The translations under genes were made by a program, and so were the position numbers. From Porphyrobacter sp. IPPAS B-1204 (GTDB lineage Bacteria > Pseudomonadota > Alphaproteobacteria > Sphingomonadales > Sphingomonadaceae), in NCBI GenBank assembly GCA_003724185.1, contig RHGM01000003.1, forward strand, positions 744,001-808,000: DNA of 64,000 nucleotides, written 5' to 3'. Below are positions 51,935 to 60,330 of the stretch, piece by piece (the stretch's first letter is position 1; every line of letters starts with the position of its first letter). The notes beneath the pieces were generated by a model. It ran no database searches, was not told where the DNA came from, and saw nothing but the letters and a program-made list of their open reading frames with translations.

Positions 51935-52007
51935 AACTCTCTCCCCTGTGGGCGCGCAAAGGCGCGTCGCTCTTATTGGCGATCCCTCCCGATAGCGGGT
52001 TAGAAAA

Positions 52008-52039
52008 TTCGCAATGCGAAGTCAACTTCGATATGCGAA
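52008..52039. promoter_or_regulatory. IclR-type double-palindrome operator
   Basis: Two 13-bp palindromes, TTCGCAATGCGAA (52008-52020) and TTCGATATGCGAA (52027-52039), are separated by GTCAAC. The same arrangement occurs at 54917-54948. It stands 74 bp before the TonB receptor start. TTCGAT-n-CGAA halves recall the operators of PcaU/PcaR-type IclR regulators, as I remember them. Confidence 0.75.
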
Positions 52040-52186
52040 AATGGCAATGTGTGGCGCGAAGGCCACGCAAGGCGGATTCCAGCCGAGTTGCAGGCTGGGC
52101 CTAGACCGCGCCAGGCTGGCTTAGGGGTGGCTTAGGTCGCTTCAGGGCACCCCTCGCGGGGCGTCCCGCGATGGTCGAAACGCGGT

Positions 52187-52792
52187 CTAGACCCGCAATC
52201 TGGGCGAACGCGGCAGCCAGTCGGGCTCGGCCCGGCGGCGCTCTGCAAAGCCTAGCGCAGCGATAACATGGTCAGCCATGATGTAGGGCACGAACCCCAG
52301 ACGGTCGCCTTGCGCAAAGGCCTGCCTGTAGGTTTCGAGCACTTCGACATTGCCCGTCACCGCCAGCGCCGCAAGATGCCGTGCGGGCATGGCACCAGAG
52401 CGGTTGGCGTCCTTGTCCAACAGCGCAGTAATCCCTGCGTCCAGATCAACCCCGCGCGCCCAGTCCATCCATGTCGCGCAGGCACCATCAATGTCCTCAT
52501 CAGAGGCAACCTGACGATTGATCTCAATGTACGGCGAACTGACGAGAGGCGTGGATTCCGCCCGGCGCTTTCGGGGATGAAGCATGACGGTATAGGCAAT
52601 GCTCAACGCGTCGGTCGTGATCCATCCGGCGGTGTAGAACGGCGAATTGGGAGAGCGCTTGTTCAGGAGCGACACCAGCACCCGGTCCCCCAACCTCAGT
52701 TCGGCAGAGGGCTGGCTGGTTTCGTCATAGGAAATCCGCCAGCCACGGGCCGCGAATGCCTCCACGAGATCTTTCTGGTTGACCACTTCCAT
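52187..52792 (-). CDS. Hypothetical protein
   Basis: 201 residues, soluble and without a signal peptide. Segments: LVEAFAARGWRISYDETSQPSAELRLGDRV, ATWMDWARGVDLDAGITALLDKDANR and a basic C-terminus RRRAEPDWLPRSPRLRV. I do not recognise a family. It is downstream of the IclR gene on the same strand, 93 bp away, and could share its transcript. No strong motif tells its role. Confidence 0.6.
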   Translation of the reverse strand: MEVVNQKDLVEAFAARGWRISYDETSQPSAELRLGDRVLVSLLNKRSPNSPFYTAGWITTDALSIAYTVMLHPRKRRAESTPLVSSPYIEINRQVASDEDIDGACATWMDWARGVDLDAGITALLDKDANRSGAMPARHLAALAVTGNVEVLETYRQAFAQGDRLGFVPYIMADHVIAALGFAERRRAEPDWLPRSPRLRV

Positions 52793-52885
52793 TGCGGTCA
52801 GGGCGATATCACAGGCGAATGGGAGCTGGCAAAAGCTTTGGCAAATTCAGAATGTTCGGCCACTCCCCGCCCAGCCAGACCGCAT

Positions 52886-53716
52886 TCAAGGCCGCAAGCT
52901 GGCCTCCAGCGCGGGCCAACGTTTGAGCGATGCCTCGATCTCGCCCGCCGCGCTGCGCAACAAGGGCAAGCGCGTGCGCACCAACTCGTCCTGCGAGATG
53001 CGGGTGGTGGAGGTGGAGCAGTTGATGCTGGCGATCACCCGCCCGCCGCGCCCGAAGATCGGCACCGCGACCGAGACGATGCCGTAATCGAGTTCATCCA
53101 GCGCTGAATCGTAGCCGCGCTCCGCAATCAGGTGGAACCTCTCGCCCAGCATCGGCCGGTCGGTCACGGTGCGCTCGGTAAAGCGCTGGAACGGGGCGCG
53201 GGTCATCAGCGCCGCGCGCTCGTCATCCGGCAAATAGGCCGCCATCGCCTTGCCGAGCGAGGTCGCGTGGAAGGGAAAGCGCGTGCCCACCCCTGCCGCC
53301 ACGCGGAAGCGCCGGTCGGTGGAAACGTGGGCGACATAAAGAATGTCCGTGCCCGACAGCACCGCAAGGCTGGCGCTGTCGCCGGTCTGATCGCGCAGGG
53401 CTTGCAGCGGCGGCAGCACCACCTGTTCGATCTGCATCGAGGCAAGGAAGGCCGATCCGATGGTCAGCACCGCCGGGCGCAGCAGGAACTTGCGTTCATG
53501 CTGGCCGACATAGCCCAGCTCCACCAGCGTGATGAGGCAGCGCCGCGCCACCGCCGGCGGCAGTGCGGTCTTGGCGGCGACCTCGCTGAGGGTCATTTCC
53601 GGGTGTTCCTCGTCAAACGCCTTGAGAACGCGAAGCCCGCGTTCCAGCGTCGAGAGGTATTCGGGGTTCTTGTGTCCACCCTCTTTGTCAGGCGTTTCAG
53701 CCCCTGCGGATCCCAT
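52886..53716 (-). CDS. IclR-family transcriptional regulator
   Basis: 276 residues. N-terminal winged helix-turn-helix (YLSTLERGLRVLKAFDE, MTLSEVAAKTALPPAVARRCLITLVELGYV), then the effector domain (LGKAMAAYLPD, RGYDSALDELDYGIVSVAVPIFGRGGRVIASINCST). The RGYDSALDELD-YGI-SVA segment is typical of the PcaR/PobR branch that senses aromatic-pathway compounds. ATG 53716 gives this start and overlaps the end of the CoA-transferase gene by 20 bases. Probable controller of the two double-palindrome boxes. Confidence 0.88.
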   Translation of the reverse strand: MGSAGAETPDKEGGHKNPEYLSTLERGLRVLKAFDEEHPEMTLSEVAAKTALPPAVARRCLITLVELGYVGQHERKFLLRPAVLTIGSAFLASMQIEQVVLPPLQALRDQTGDSASLAVLSGTDILYVAHVSTDRRFRVAAGVGTRFPFHATSLGKAMAAYLPDDERAALMTRAPFQRFTERTVTDRPMLGERFHLIAERGYDSALDELDYGIVSVAVPIFGRGGRVIASINCSTSTTRISQDELVRTRLPLLRSAAGEIEASLKRWPALEASLRP

Positions 53717-54857
53717 GCACTGGCCCTTCGATGGAGCGGCGAACCGCCGCGTCGTCCGCTCCCAATAGCGGCGGCGCCGTGACGCTGTCCATCCGCTCGC
53801 CATCGAAGCTGAGGGGGAAACGGATTGTGCGGAAGGTGCCCTTCGGCCCGTCCGGATCGGTGACTTCGATGCCCAGCACCCTGGCCTGCTCGGTCGCCAG
53901 CACTTCGGCGGTGTCGTAGACGGGGGAATTGGGCACTTCGAGGCGGGTCAGCTCAGCGGTCCAGTGATCGCGGGTCTGCGTGGCGAAGATCGGGGCGAGG
54001 AAGGCGACGACATCCTCGTAATGCGCGATCCGCGCCTCGCGGCTTTCGAATGCGGGGAGGCTCAGCATGTCAGGCTGACCCACCGCGGTGGCGAGGTTTT
54101 CCCAGAACTTGGGCGGTGAAGACATATGCAGCGCCAGCCACTTGCCGTCGGCGCACTGGAACACGTAGCTTTGCGAGACATGCGGGCGGGAATAGGGCCC
54201 CATCACCTGATCGGCGGAAAGCAGGTGGGTGAAATCATCGAGGTTGAAGTGGCACATCGCCTCGAACATCGAGGTTTCGACCACGCGGCCCCTGCCCGTG
54301 GTGTGCAGTTCGTTGAGCGCGGCGAGGATACCCAGCGCGGTGTAGAAGCCGGTCATGGCATCGGCGATGGCGGGGCCGACAACACGGGGATGCTCGGGAT
54401 TGACGAGCAGCCGCAGGAAACCGCTCGCCGCCTGCGCAACGGTGTCGAAGGCGGGGCGATCGCGCTCAGGCCCCTCGCTGCCGAAGCCGGAGATCGAGGC
54501 ATAGACCAGCGCCGGGTTGATGGCTTGCAGGCGCTGCGCATCGACATTCAGCCGGCCTGCCACACCGGGGCGGAAGTTCTGGATGAAGACATCGGCGGTC
54601 GCGACCAACTGATCGAGCACGGCCAGATCATCGGGGTTCTTGGGATCAATGGTGATCGACCGCTTGTTGCGGTTATAGGTCTGGAAATGCGGCGAGTAGA
54701 GCTCGCCCTTGAAGCTGCGGAACGGATCGCCGGTGCCGGGCTGCTCGACCTTGATGACATCCGCGCCCATGTCGGCCAGCAGCATCCCGGCGGCAGGGCC
54801 GGTGATGAAGGTGCCCATTTCGAGCACGGTAACACCCTGTAGGGGTCTTGCGGTCAT
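53697..54857 (-). CDS. CaiB/BaiF-type CoA-transferase (family III)
   Basis: 386 residues, complete family III CoA-transferase: GVTVLEMGTFITGPAAGMLLADMGADVIKVEQP, FIQNFRPGVAGRL, SISGFGSEGPERDRPAFD, and the catalytic Asp166 in PAIADAMTG. The C-terminal SPPKFWENLATAVG matches. These enzymes move CoA between carboxylates. Its partner across the promoter is citryl-CoA lyase, so it probably makes a citryl- or citramalyl-type CoA ester from a tricarboxylic intermediate. Overlaps the IclR gene. Confidence 0.9.
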   Translation of the reverse strand: MTARPLQGVTVLEMGTFITGPAAGMLLADMGADVIKVEQPGTGDPFRSFKGELYSPHFQTYNRNKRSITIDPKNPDDLAVLDQLVATADVFIQNFRPGVAGRLNVDAQRLQAINPALVYASISGFGSEGPERDRPAFDTVAQAASGFLRLLVNPEHPRVVGPAIADAMTGFYTALGILAALNELHTTGRGRVVETSMFEAMCHFNLDDFTHLLSADQVMGPYSRPHVSQSYVFQCADGKWLALHMSSPPKFWENLATAVGQPDMLSLPAFESREARIAHYEDVVAFLAPIFATQTRDHWTAELTRLEVPNSPVYDTAEVLATEQARVLGIEVTDPDGPKGTFRTIRFPLSFDGERMDSVTAPPLLGADDAAVRRSIEGPVHGIRRG

Positions 54858-54916
54858 CCAACAAATCCCATCTGATTGCCCAACGCTTGCCTCGCGGTCG
54901 ATGTGACACTATATTC

Positions 54917-54948
54917 TTCGCATACCGAAATCAACTTCGAATATCGAA
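54917..54948. promoter_or_regulatory. IclR-type double-palindrome operator
   Basis: TTCGCATACCGAA (54917-54929) and TTCGAATATCGAA (54936-54948) separated by ATCAAC, the second copy of the 32-bp box seen at 52008. It lies between the divergent CaiB-type gene (start 54857) and the lyase gene (ATG 54960), and it abuts the AAGGA ribosome binding site of the latter, so binding would block its promoter or leader. Confidence 0.75.
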
Positions 54949-54959
54949 AAGGATAACCC

Positions 54960-55736
54960 ATGCGCATCGGCAAGCAGGATAACGCCGTGACCTCGATCTG
55001 CACTTCGGATGCGGAGAGCATCACGGTGCGGGGCATGGACCTGTGTAGCGAGGTGATCGGCCATGTCGACTTCACCAGCTATTTCTGGCTGCTGGTGACC
55101 GGCACCATGCCCTCGGCCCCGCAGAAGGCGCTGGCCGATGCGGTGCTGTGCGCCATCGCCGAACACGGTCTGGTGCCATCCGTGGTCGCCACCCGCATGA
55201 CCTACGCCGCCGCGCCCGAGGCGTTCCACGGTGCGGTTGCCGCCGGGTTGCTCGGCTGCGGCAGCGTTGTGCTGGGCAGCGCCGAGGTCGCGGGCAAGTT
55301 CTATGCGCAGGTCGTGGCCGAGGGCGGTGACCCTGCTGCCGCCGCGACTGCTGCGATCAAAGACCTGCGCAGCCAGAAGAAAGCGATTCCCGGCTTCGGC
55401 CACCCGCAGCATTCCGGCGGCGATCCGCGCGCGCACCGGCTGCTGGCGCTGGCGAAGGAGCACGGGATGGAAGGCCCGCACATCGCCATGCTGCGCACCA
55501 TCGAAGCCGTGCTGCCCGACGCCATCGGCCGCAGCCTGCCCATCAACGTCAATGGCGCGATCCCTGCCGTGATGCTCGACGCAGGCTTCCCGCTCGCGGC
55601 GCTCAAGGGCATCTCGCTGCTCGCCCGCACCGCCAGCCTGATCGCACATCTGCAGGAGGAGACCGAGCGGCCCATCGGCTTCATCATGTCGGGCGCCGCG
55701 GCGGAGCGGATCGGGTTTGATGACGGGAGCGATTAA
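54960..55736 (+). CDS. Citryl-CoA lyase-like citrate-synthase-family protein
   Basis: 258 residues, about the length of the stand-alone citryl-CoA lyase family rather than full citrate synthase (about 430). MRIGKQDNAVTSICTSDAESITVRGMDLC start, then GFGHPQHSGGDPRAHR near 146-160, with the catalytic His148 of the GFGH motif, and the conserved His/Asp helices. It would cleave an acyl-CoA of a tricarboxylate (citryl-CoA or an analogue) to acetyl-CoA and an oxo-acid. ATG follows AAGGA at a good distance. Divergent from the CoA-transferase that would supply the substrate. Confidence 0.85.
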   Translation: MRIGKQDNAVTSICTSDAESITVRGMDLCSEVIGHVDFTSYFWLLVTGTMPSAPQKALADAVLCAIAEHGLVPSVVATRMTYAAAPEAFHGAVAAGLLGCGSVVLGSAEVAGKFYAQVVAEGGDPAAAATAAIKDLRSQKKAIPGFGHPQHSGGDPRAHRLLALAKEHGMEGPHIAMLRTIEAVLPDAIGRSLPINVNGAIPAVMLDAGFPLAALKGISLLARTASLIAHLQEETERPIGFIMSGAAAERIGFDDGSD

Positions 55737-55798
55737 GCGCGCTTGATCCCGCGCTTCCTGCGCGCCACTGTCGGCGCAACACGGACAAGGGGACACAC

Positions 55799-57163
55799 AT
55801 GATCGCGCGGCACATCATTTCTCTGGCAGCGCTGCTGGCGGCAATGCCTGCCCTTGCGGGTTCGGAGGCAGACAGCCCCTTGCCCCTCAGCGAAACCGAA
55901 GTCGCCGCGCCCACCCTGCCCGCGATCCTCGTCCCGCGTGAGCGGGCAGCGCTGGAAAACCGCATCCTGCGCGAGCGGCTCGACACCCTCATCCCGCAGA
56001 TCATGCGCGAGGAGGGCATCGACCTGTGGCTGCTGGTGGCGCGGGAATATTTCGAGGAACCGGTGGTCGCCACCATGCTCGATGCCGAGAACATGCACGC
56101 CCGGCGGCGGACCATTCTGGTGTTCCACGATCCGGGCAACGGGCAGCCGGTGGAGCGCCTGACCGTCAGCCGCTATGGCCTTGGCGGGTTGTTCGAGCCG
56201 ACCTGGGATCCCGACAAGCAGCCCGACCAGTGGCAGGCCGTCGCCGATCTGATCGCGGCGAAAGACCCGGCAAAGATCGCGATCAACTCCAGCGATCTCT
56301 ACCAGTTCGCCGATGGCATGACGCTGAGCCAGTATGACAAGTTCATGCAGGCCCTCCCGCCCGCGCTACACGAGCGCGTGACCAGCGGCGAGAACCTCGC
56401 GATCCGCTGGCTCGAAACCCGCACGCCTGCCGAGATGGAGCTTTACCCCACCGTCGTGCGCATCGCCCATTCGGTGATCGGGGAGGCGTTTTCGAGGAAG
56501 GTCATCACCCCAGGCGTGACCACCGCTGAACAGGTGCAATGGTGGTATCGTGACCGGCTGATGGGACTGGGCCTTGATCCGTGGTTCCACCCCTCGGTCG
56601 CTATCCAGCGCGCAGGGGTGAAGGGGATGATCGAAGGCGAGGAGGTGATCCAGCCGGGCGATCTGCTGTGGACCGATTTCGGGATCACCTATCTGCGCCT
56701 CAACACCGATACCCAGCACCTCGCCTATGTCCTCAATCCCGGCGAGACCGAGGCGCCTGCGGGGCTGCGGGCCGGGCTGGCGAACAGCAACAAGGTGCAG
56801 GATTACCTCACCCGCGCCTTCAAGGTGGGCATTAGCGGCAACGAAGCGCTGGCCCAGGCGCGCGCCGACGCGATTGCGGCAGGGCTCGATCCCTCGATCT
56901 ACACCCACCCCATCGGCCACCACGGCCACGGCGCGGGGCCGAGCATCGGCTTCTGGGACAACCAGAAGGCCGACCCACGCGGCAGCGGGCCGATCCGGGC
57001 AAACACGGCGTGGTCGATCGAGCTGACGTCTTACGCCAACGTGCCCGAATGGGGCGGGCAGCGGGTCGATTTCCGCACCGAGGAGGACGCCTTCTTCGAC
57101 GGCGAAACCGTCCGCTATATCGACGGGCGGCAGACAGCGATCACGCTGATCCCCTCGGGTTAG
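55799..57163 (+). CDS. M24-family metallopeptidase (Xaa-Pro aminopeptidase-like), exported
   Basis: 454 residues with a signal peptide (MIARHIISLAALLAAMPALAG). The pita-bread domain keeps the metal ligands: Asp293 and Asp304 (11 apart, as in PepP), His377 in HHGHG, Glu408 in SIELTSY and Glu428/429 in RTEED. It should bind two metals and cleave N-terminal Xaa-Pro bonds or act as a creatinase-like enzyme. It follows citryl-CoA lyase by 62 bp on the same strand; its stop overlaps the convergent SMP-30 gene by four bases (TTAG). Confidence 0.87.
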   Translation: MIARHIISLAALLAAMPALAGSEADSPLPLSETEVAAPTLPAILVPRERAALENRILRERLDTLIPQIMREEGIDLWLLVAREYFEEPVVATMLDAENMHARRRTILVFHDPGNGQPVERLTVSRYGLGGLFEPTWDPDKQPDQWQAVADLIAAKDPAKIAINSSDLYQFADGMTLSQYDKFMQALPPALHERVTSGENLAIRWLETRTPAEMELYPTVVRIAHSVIGEAFSRKVITPGVTTAEQVQWWYRDRLMGLGLDPWFHPSVAIQRAGVKGMIEGEEVIQPGDLLWTDFGITYLRLNTDTQHLAYVLNPGETEAPAGLRAGLANSNKVQDYLTRAFKVGISGNEALAQARADAIAAGLDPSIYTHPIGHHGHGAGPSIGFWDNQKADPRGSGPIRANTAWSIELTSYANVPEWGGQRVDFRTEEDAFFDGETVRYIDGRQTAITLIPSG

Positions 57164-58092
57164 CGGCTCGACGATCCGATGCCCTTGGCGCGGGTGCTGA
57201 CTCGGTACACATCGGTCAGCGCGGTGATGTAAAGCTCCGACAGGTCGGCCCCGCCCCATGCGAGGTTAGTCGCCCGCTTGGGGGTGGCGAGGCGTTCGAT
57301 CACGCGCCCGCGCGCAGGATCGACCACGCAGATACCGCCCGGGCAGGTGATGTAGACGCGGCCCTCGCTATCGACCCGCACCCCGTCAACCCGGCCCGGT
57401 GTGCTCTCGTCGGTCACATCGACCACCAGCCGCTTGCCCGAGGCGGTGCCATCGGCGGCAAGGTCATAGGCCCACAAGGTCTGGGTCGCGGTGTCGCCGA
57501 CATAGAGCACTGTTTCATCGGGCGAGAGCGCGAGGCCGTTGGGACGCGAAAGCGCATCGTCGATCAGCACCATCCGCCCGGTCGCCTCTTCGAGTGCGAA
57601 GACGCCGGAGAAACCCACCTCGCTCGTCCGCTCGCCAAGGCCATAGGGCGGGTCGGTGAACAGGATCAGCCCGTCGCTGCGCACCACCACATCATTGGGA
57701 CTGTTGAGGCGCTTGCCCTGCCAGGTGTCCATGATCACCTGCCGACCGCCCTCCGGCGTCCAGCGGGTGATCGCCCCGCTGCCGTGTTCGGCGTTGATGA
57801 GGCGGCCTTGCCGATCGAAGGTGTGGCCGTTGGCGTTGGCAGACGGCGCATAAAGCTCGGGCGGCGGCCCCTCTTCGGGGGTCAGGATATAGACCGTGTC
57901 GCCCGGAATATCGCTGAAGATCAGCCGCGTCCCGTCCCACGCCGGGCCCTCGGTGAAGGTGTAGCCGGTTGCAGCCAGTTCGAGGCTTTCGGGGATGAAA
58001 ATGGCGCCTTCTGCCTCGGGCGCCTGAGCCAGAGCGGCGCTGGCCGCCCACGCAGCCGCCAGCCCCGCCGTTATCCGCCAAGCCTTGCCCAT
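57160..58092 (-). CDS. SMP-30/gluconolactonase-like protein, exported
   Basis: 310 residues with signal peptide (MGKAWRITAGLAAAWAASAALAQ). The six-bladed propeller signatures are YTFTEGPAWDGTRLIFSD (metal ligand Glu48), GHTFDRQGRLINAEHG, LNSPNDVVVRSDG (Asn ligand), RPNGLALSPDETVLYVGDT, VDGVRVDSEG and RATNLAWGGADLSELYIT. These calcium or zinc enzymes open lactones. The start at 58092 is supported by AGGAGG upstream. Divergent from the mmsA gene. Confidence 0.88.
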   Translation of the reverse strand: MGKAWRITAGLAAAWAASAALAQAPEAEGAIFIPESLELAATGYTFTEGPAWDGTRLIFSDIPGDTVYILTPEEGPPPELYAPSANANGHTFDRQGRLINAEHGSGAITRWTPEGGRQVIMDTWQGKRLNSPNDVVVRSDGLILFTDPPYGLGERTSEVGFSGVFALEEATGRMVLIDDALSRPNGLALSPDETVLYVGDTATQTLWAYDLAADGTASGKRLVVDVTDESTPGRVDGVRVDSEGRVYITCPGGICVVDPARGRVIERLATPKRATNLAWGGADLSELYITALTDVYRVSTRAKGIGSSSR

Positions 58093-58232
58093 ATCCGTTC
58101 CTCCTCGTCTCATCTTACGCGCAACCTGCCCTGCCGCATTCGATGAAGCCAGCACTTTTGAGGGGAGCCGCAAGGCTTGCAAGCGCGTCCCTCGGGGGGC
58201 ATTGGGGCGGCAGAGACAGGAGACCCCATTCC

Positions 58233-59726
58233 ATGCGTCAGATCGACCACTTCATCGTCGGCGACAGCCCCGCCCCCACGCGCAAGCACGCCATCTGGAA
58301 CCCCTCGACCGGCGAAGTGCAGGCCGAGGTTGCGCTCGGCGATGCTGCGCTGCTCGCCCGCGCAGTCGAGACCGCCAAGCGCGTGCAGCCCGGCTGGGCC
58401 GCCACCAACCCCCAGCGCCGCGCGCGGGTGATGTTCGCCTTCAAGGAACTGGTCGAGGCGAACATGCAGAGCCTCGCCGAGATGCTCTCCAGCGAACACG
58501 GCAAGACCGTGCCGGACGCGCGCGGCGATGTGCAGCGCGGGCTTGAAGTGATCGAATATGCCTGCGGCATCCCGCAGGCGATGAAGGGCGAGTATACCCA
58601 CGGCGCGGGGCCGGGGATCGATGTCTATTCGATGCGCCAGCCGCTCGGCATTGGCGCAGGCATCACCCCGTTCAACTTCCCGGCGATGATCCCGATGTGG
58701 ATGTTCGGCATGGCCTGTGCTGCGGGCAACGCCTTCATCCTCAAGCCTTCGGAACGCGATCCCTCGGTGCCGGTGCGGCTCGCCGAACTGTTCCTTGAAG
58801 CGGGGGCGCCGGAAGGGCTGCTGCAGGTCGTCCACGGCGACAAGGAAATGGTCGATGCGATCATCGATCACCCCGATATCGCCGCGATCAGCTTCGTCGG
58901 CTCATCCGACATCGCCCAGTACATCTACGCGCGCGGGTCGGCCAACAACAAGCGCGTGCAAGCCTTCGGCGGCGCGAAGAACCACGGGATCGTGCTGCCC
59001 GATGCCGATCTCGATCAGGTCGTTACCGATCTGACCGGCGCGGCCTTCGGCTCGGCGGGCGAGCGCTGCATGGCGCTGCCCGTGGTGGTGCCGGTGGGCG
59101 AGGACACCGCCGAAAAGCTCAAGGAAAAGCTGCTCAAGTCGATCGCCGCCCTGCGCATCGGAGTCTCCAACGATCCTGACGCGGATTACGGCCCTGTCGT
59201 CACGCCCGAACACAAGGCGCGGATCGAACAGTGGATCACCACAGCTGAGGAAGAAGGCGCCGAAATCGTCGTCGACGGGCGCGGGTTCACGCTGCAAGGC
59301 CACGAAAAAGGCTTCTTCGTCGGCCCGACCCTGATCGACCACGTCACCCCGCAGATGAAATCCTATCAGGAGGAAATCTTCGGCCCGGTGCTGCAGATCG
59401 TGCGCGCCGCCGATTTCGAGGAAGCGGTGCGGCTGCCGAGCGAACACCAGTATGGCAATGGCGTCGCGATCTTCACCCGCAACGGCCACGCCGCGCGCGA
59501 ATTCGCCGCCCGCGTGAATGTCGGGATGGTCGGCATCAACGTGCCGATCCCGGTGCCGGTCGCCTACCACAGCTTCGGCGGGTGGAAGCGTTCGGGCTTC
59601 GGCGATATCGACCAGTACGGCACCGAGGGGCTGCGCTTCTGGACCAAGAACAAGAAGATCACCCAGCGCTGGCCGGACGGCGGCGGTGATGGATCGAACG
59701 CCTTCGTTATCCCGACGATGGGATGA
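58233..59726 (+). CDS. mmsA: Methylmalonate-semialdehyde dehydrogenase (CoA-acylating)
   Basis: 497 residues, aldehyde-dehydrogenase superfamily of the MmsA subgroup: WNPSTGEVQAEVALGD, MFAFKELVEANM, ITPFNFPAMIPMWMFGMACAAGNAFILKPSE, GSAGERCMALPVV (catalytic Cys279) and FGDIDQYGTEGLRFWTKNKKIT. It oxidises methylmalonate semialdehyde to propionyl-CoA in valine and thymine breakdown. Start ATG 58233 has AGGAGA upstream; the longer frame (58143) has no sense. The stop overlaps the small lipoprotein gene (ATGA). Confidence 0.92.
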   Translation: MRQIDHFIVGDSPAPTRKHAIWNPSTGEVQAEVALGDAALLARAVETAKRVQPGWAATNPQRRARVMFAFKELVEANMQSLAEMLSSEHGKTVPDARGDVQRGLEVIEYACGIPQAMKGEYTHGAGPGIDVYSMRQPLGIGAGITPFNFPAMIPMWMFGMACAAGNAFILKPSERDPSVPVRLAELFLEAGAPEGLLQVVHGDKEMVDAIIDHPDIAAISFVGSSDIAQYIYARGSANNKRVQAFGGAKNHGIVLPDADLDQVVTDLTGAAFGSAGERCMALPVVVPVGEDTAEKLKEKLLKSIAALRIGVSNDPDADYGPVVTPEHKARIEQWITTAEEEGAEIVVDGRGFTLQGHEKGFFVGPTLIDHVTPQMKSYQEEIFGPVLQIVRAADFEEAVRLPSEHQYGNGVAIFTRNGHAAREFAARVNVGMVGINVPIPVPVAYHSFGGWKRSGFGDIDQYGTEGLRFWTKNKKITQRWPDGGGDGSNAFVIPTMG

Positions 59727-60196
59727 TGGGGATACGGCTGTTTATCCTTGCGTGTGCTCTCGCCCTCGCCGCCTGCGGGGGCGAGGCTGATCGGGAGGCC
59801 GCTGCACCCGAACCCGTGCCTGCAGCCACAGCCGGAAACATACTGAAGGAGCCAGCCTCCGAACCCACTGCTGGCTCTGCGATCCCCGCGCAATTCCTCG
59901 GCGTATGGGATGCCGAGACCGGAACCTGCGATCCGGCCTCCGATCTCAGGCTCGACATCACCCCGCAGGCGATCGGTTTCTACGAAAGTCAGGGGATCCT
60001 CATCCGCCTTGCCGAAGCCATTGACGGATCGACCGTCGTGGAGCTGGCGATGGAGGGCGAGGGCGAAACGTGGGATATGACCATGACAATCAGCCTTTCC
60101 GGCGCGGGCGCGACCGAGCGGCTGATCGTGCAGCACAGGGGCGAGTCCGGCCAACCCGCGCCCGAGCCGCTCCGCCTCAAGCGCTGCCCCGCCTAG
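59723..60196 (+). CDS. Small lipoprotein of unknown function
   Basis: 157 residues; signal peptide ending in lipobox LAAC with a Cys about residue 18, followed by a Gly/Ala/Pro/Glu-rich linker and a compact C-terminal domain (about 70-157) with TCDPASDLRLDITPQAIGFYESQG. I do not recognise a family. It is coupled to mmsA by ATGA but no functional link is clear. Confidence 0.7.
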   Translation: MMGIRLFILACALALAACGGEADREAAAPEPVPAATAGNILKEPASEPTAGSAIPAQFLGVWDAETGTCDPASDLRLDITPQAIGFYESQGILIRLAEAIDGSTVVELAMEGEGETWDMTMTISLSGAGATERLIVQHRGESGQPAPEPLRLKRCPA

Positions 60197-60330
60197 CCTT
60201 CTGACGCCCACTCCGCCGCATTAGTTGCGCCCCATGCGCCATCCGCGCTTGGCGTGATGCATCATTTGCGGCTAAGCGTCGCCGCGTTATGGCAAACCCG
60301 TCCCGGCCCGCATTCTAAGCTGATGCACGC

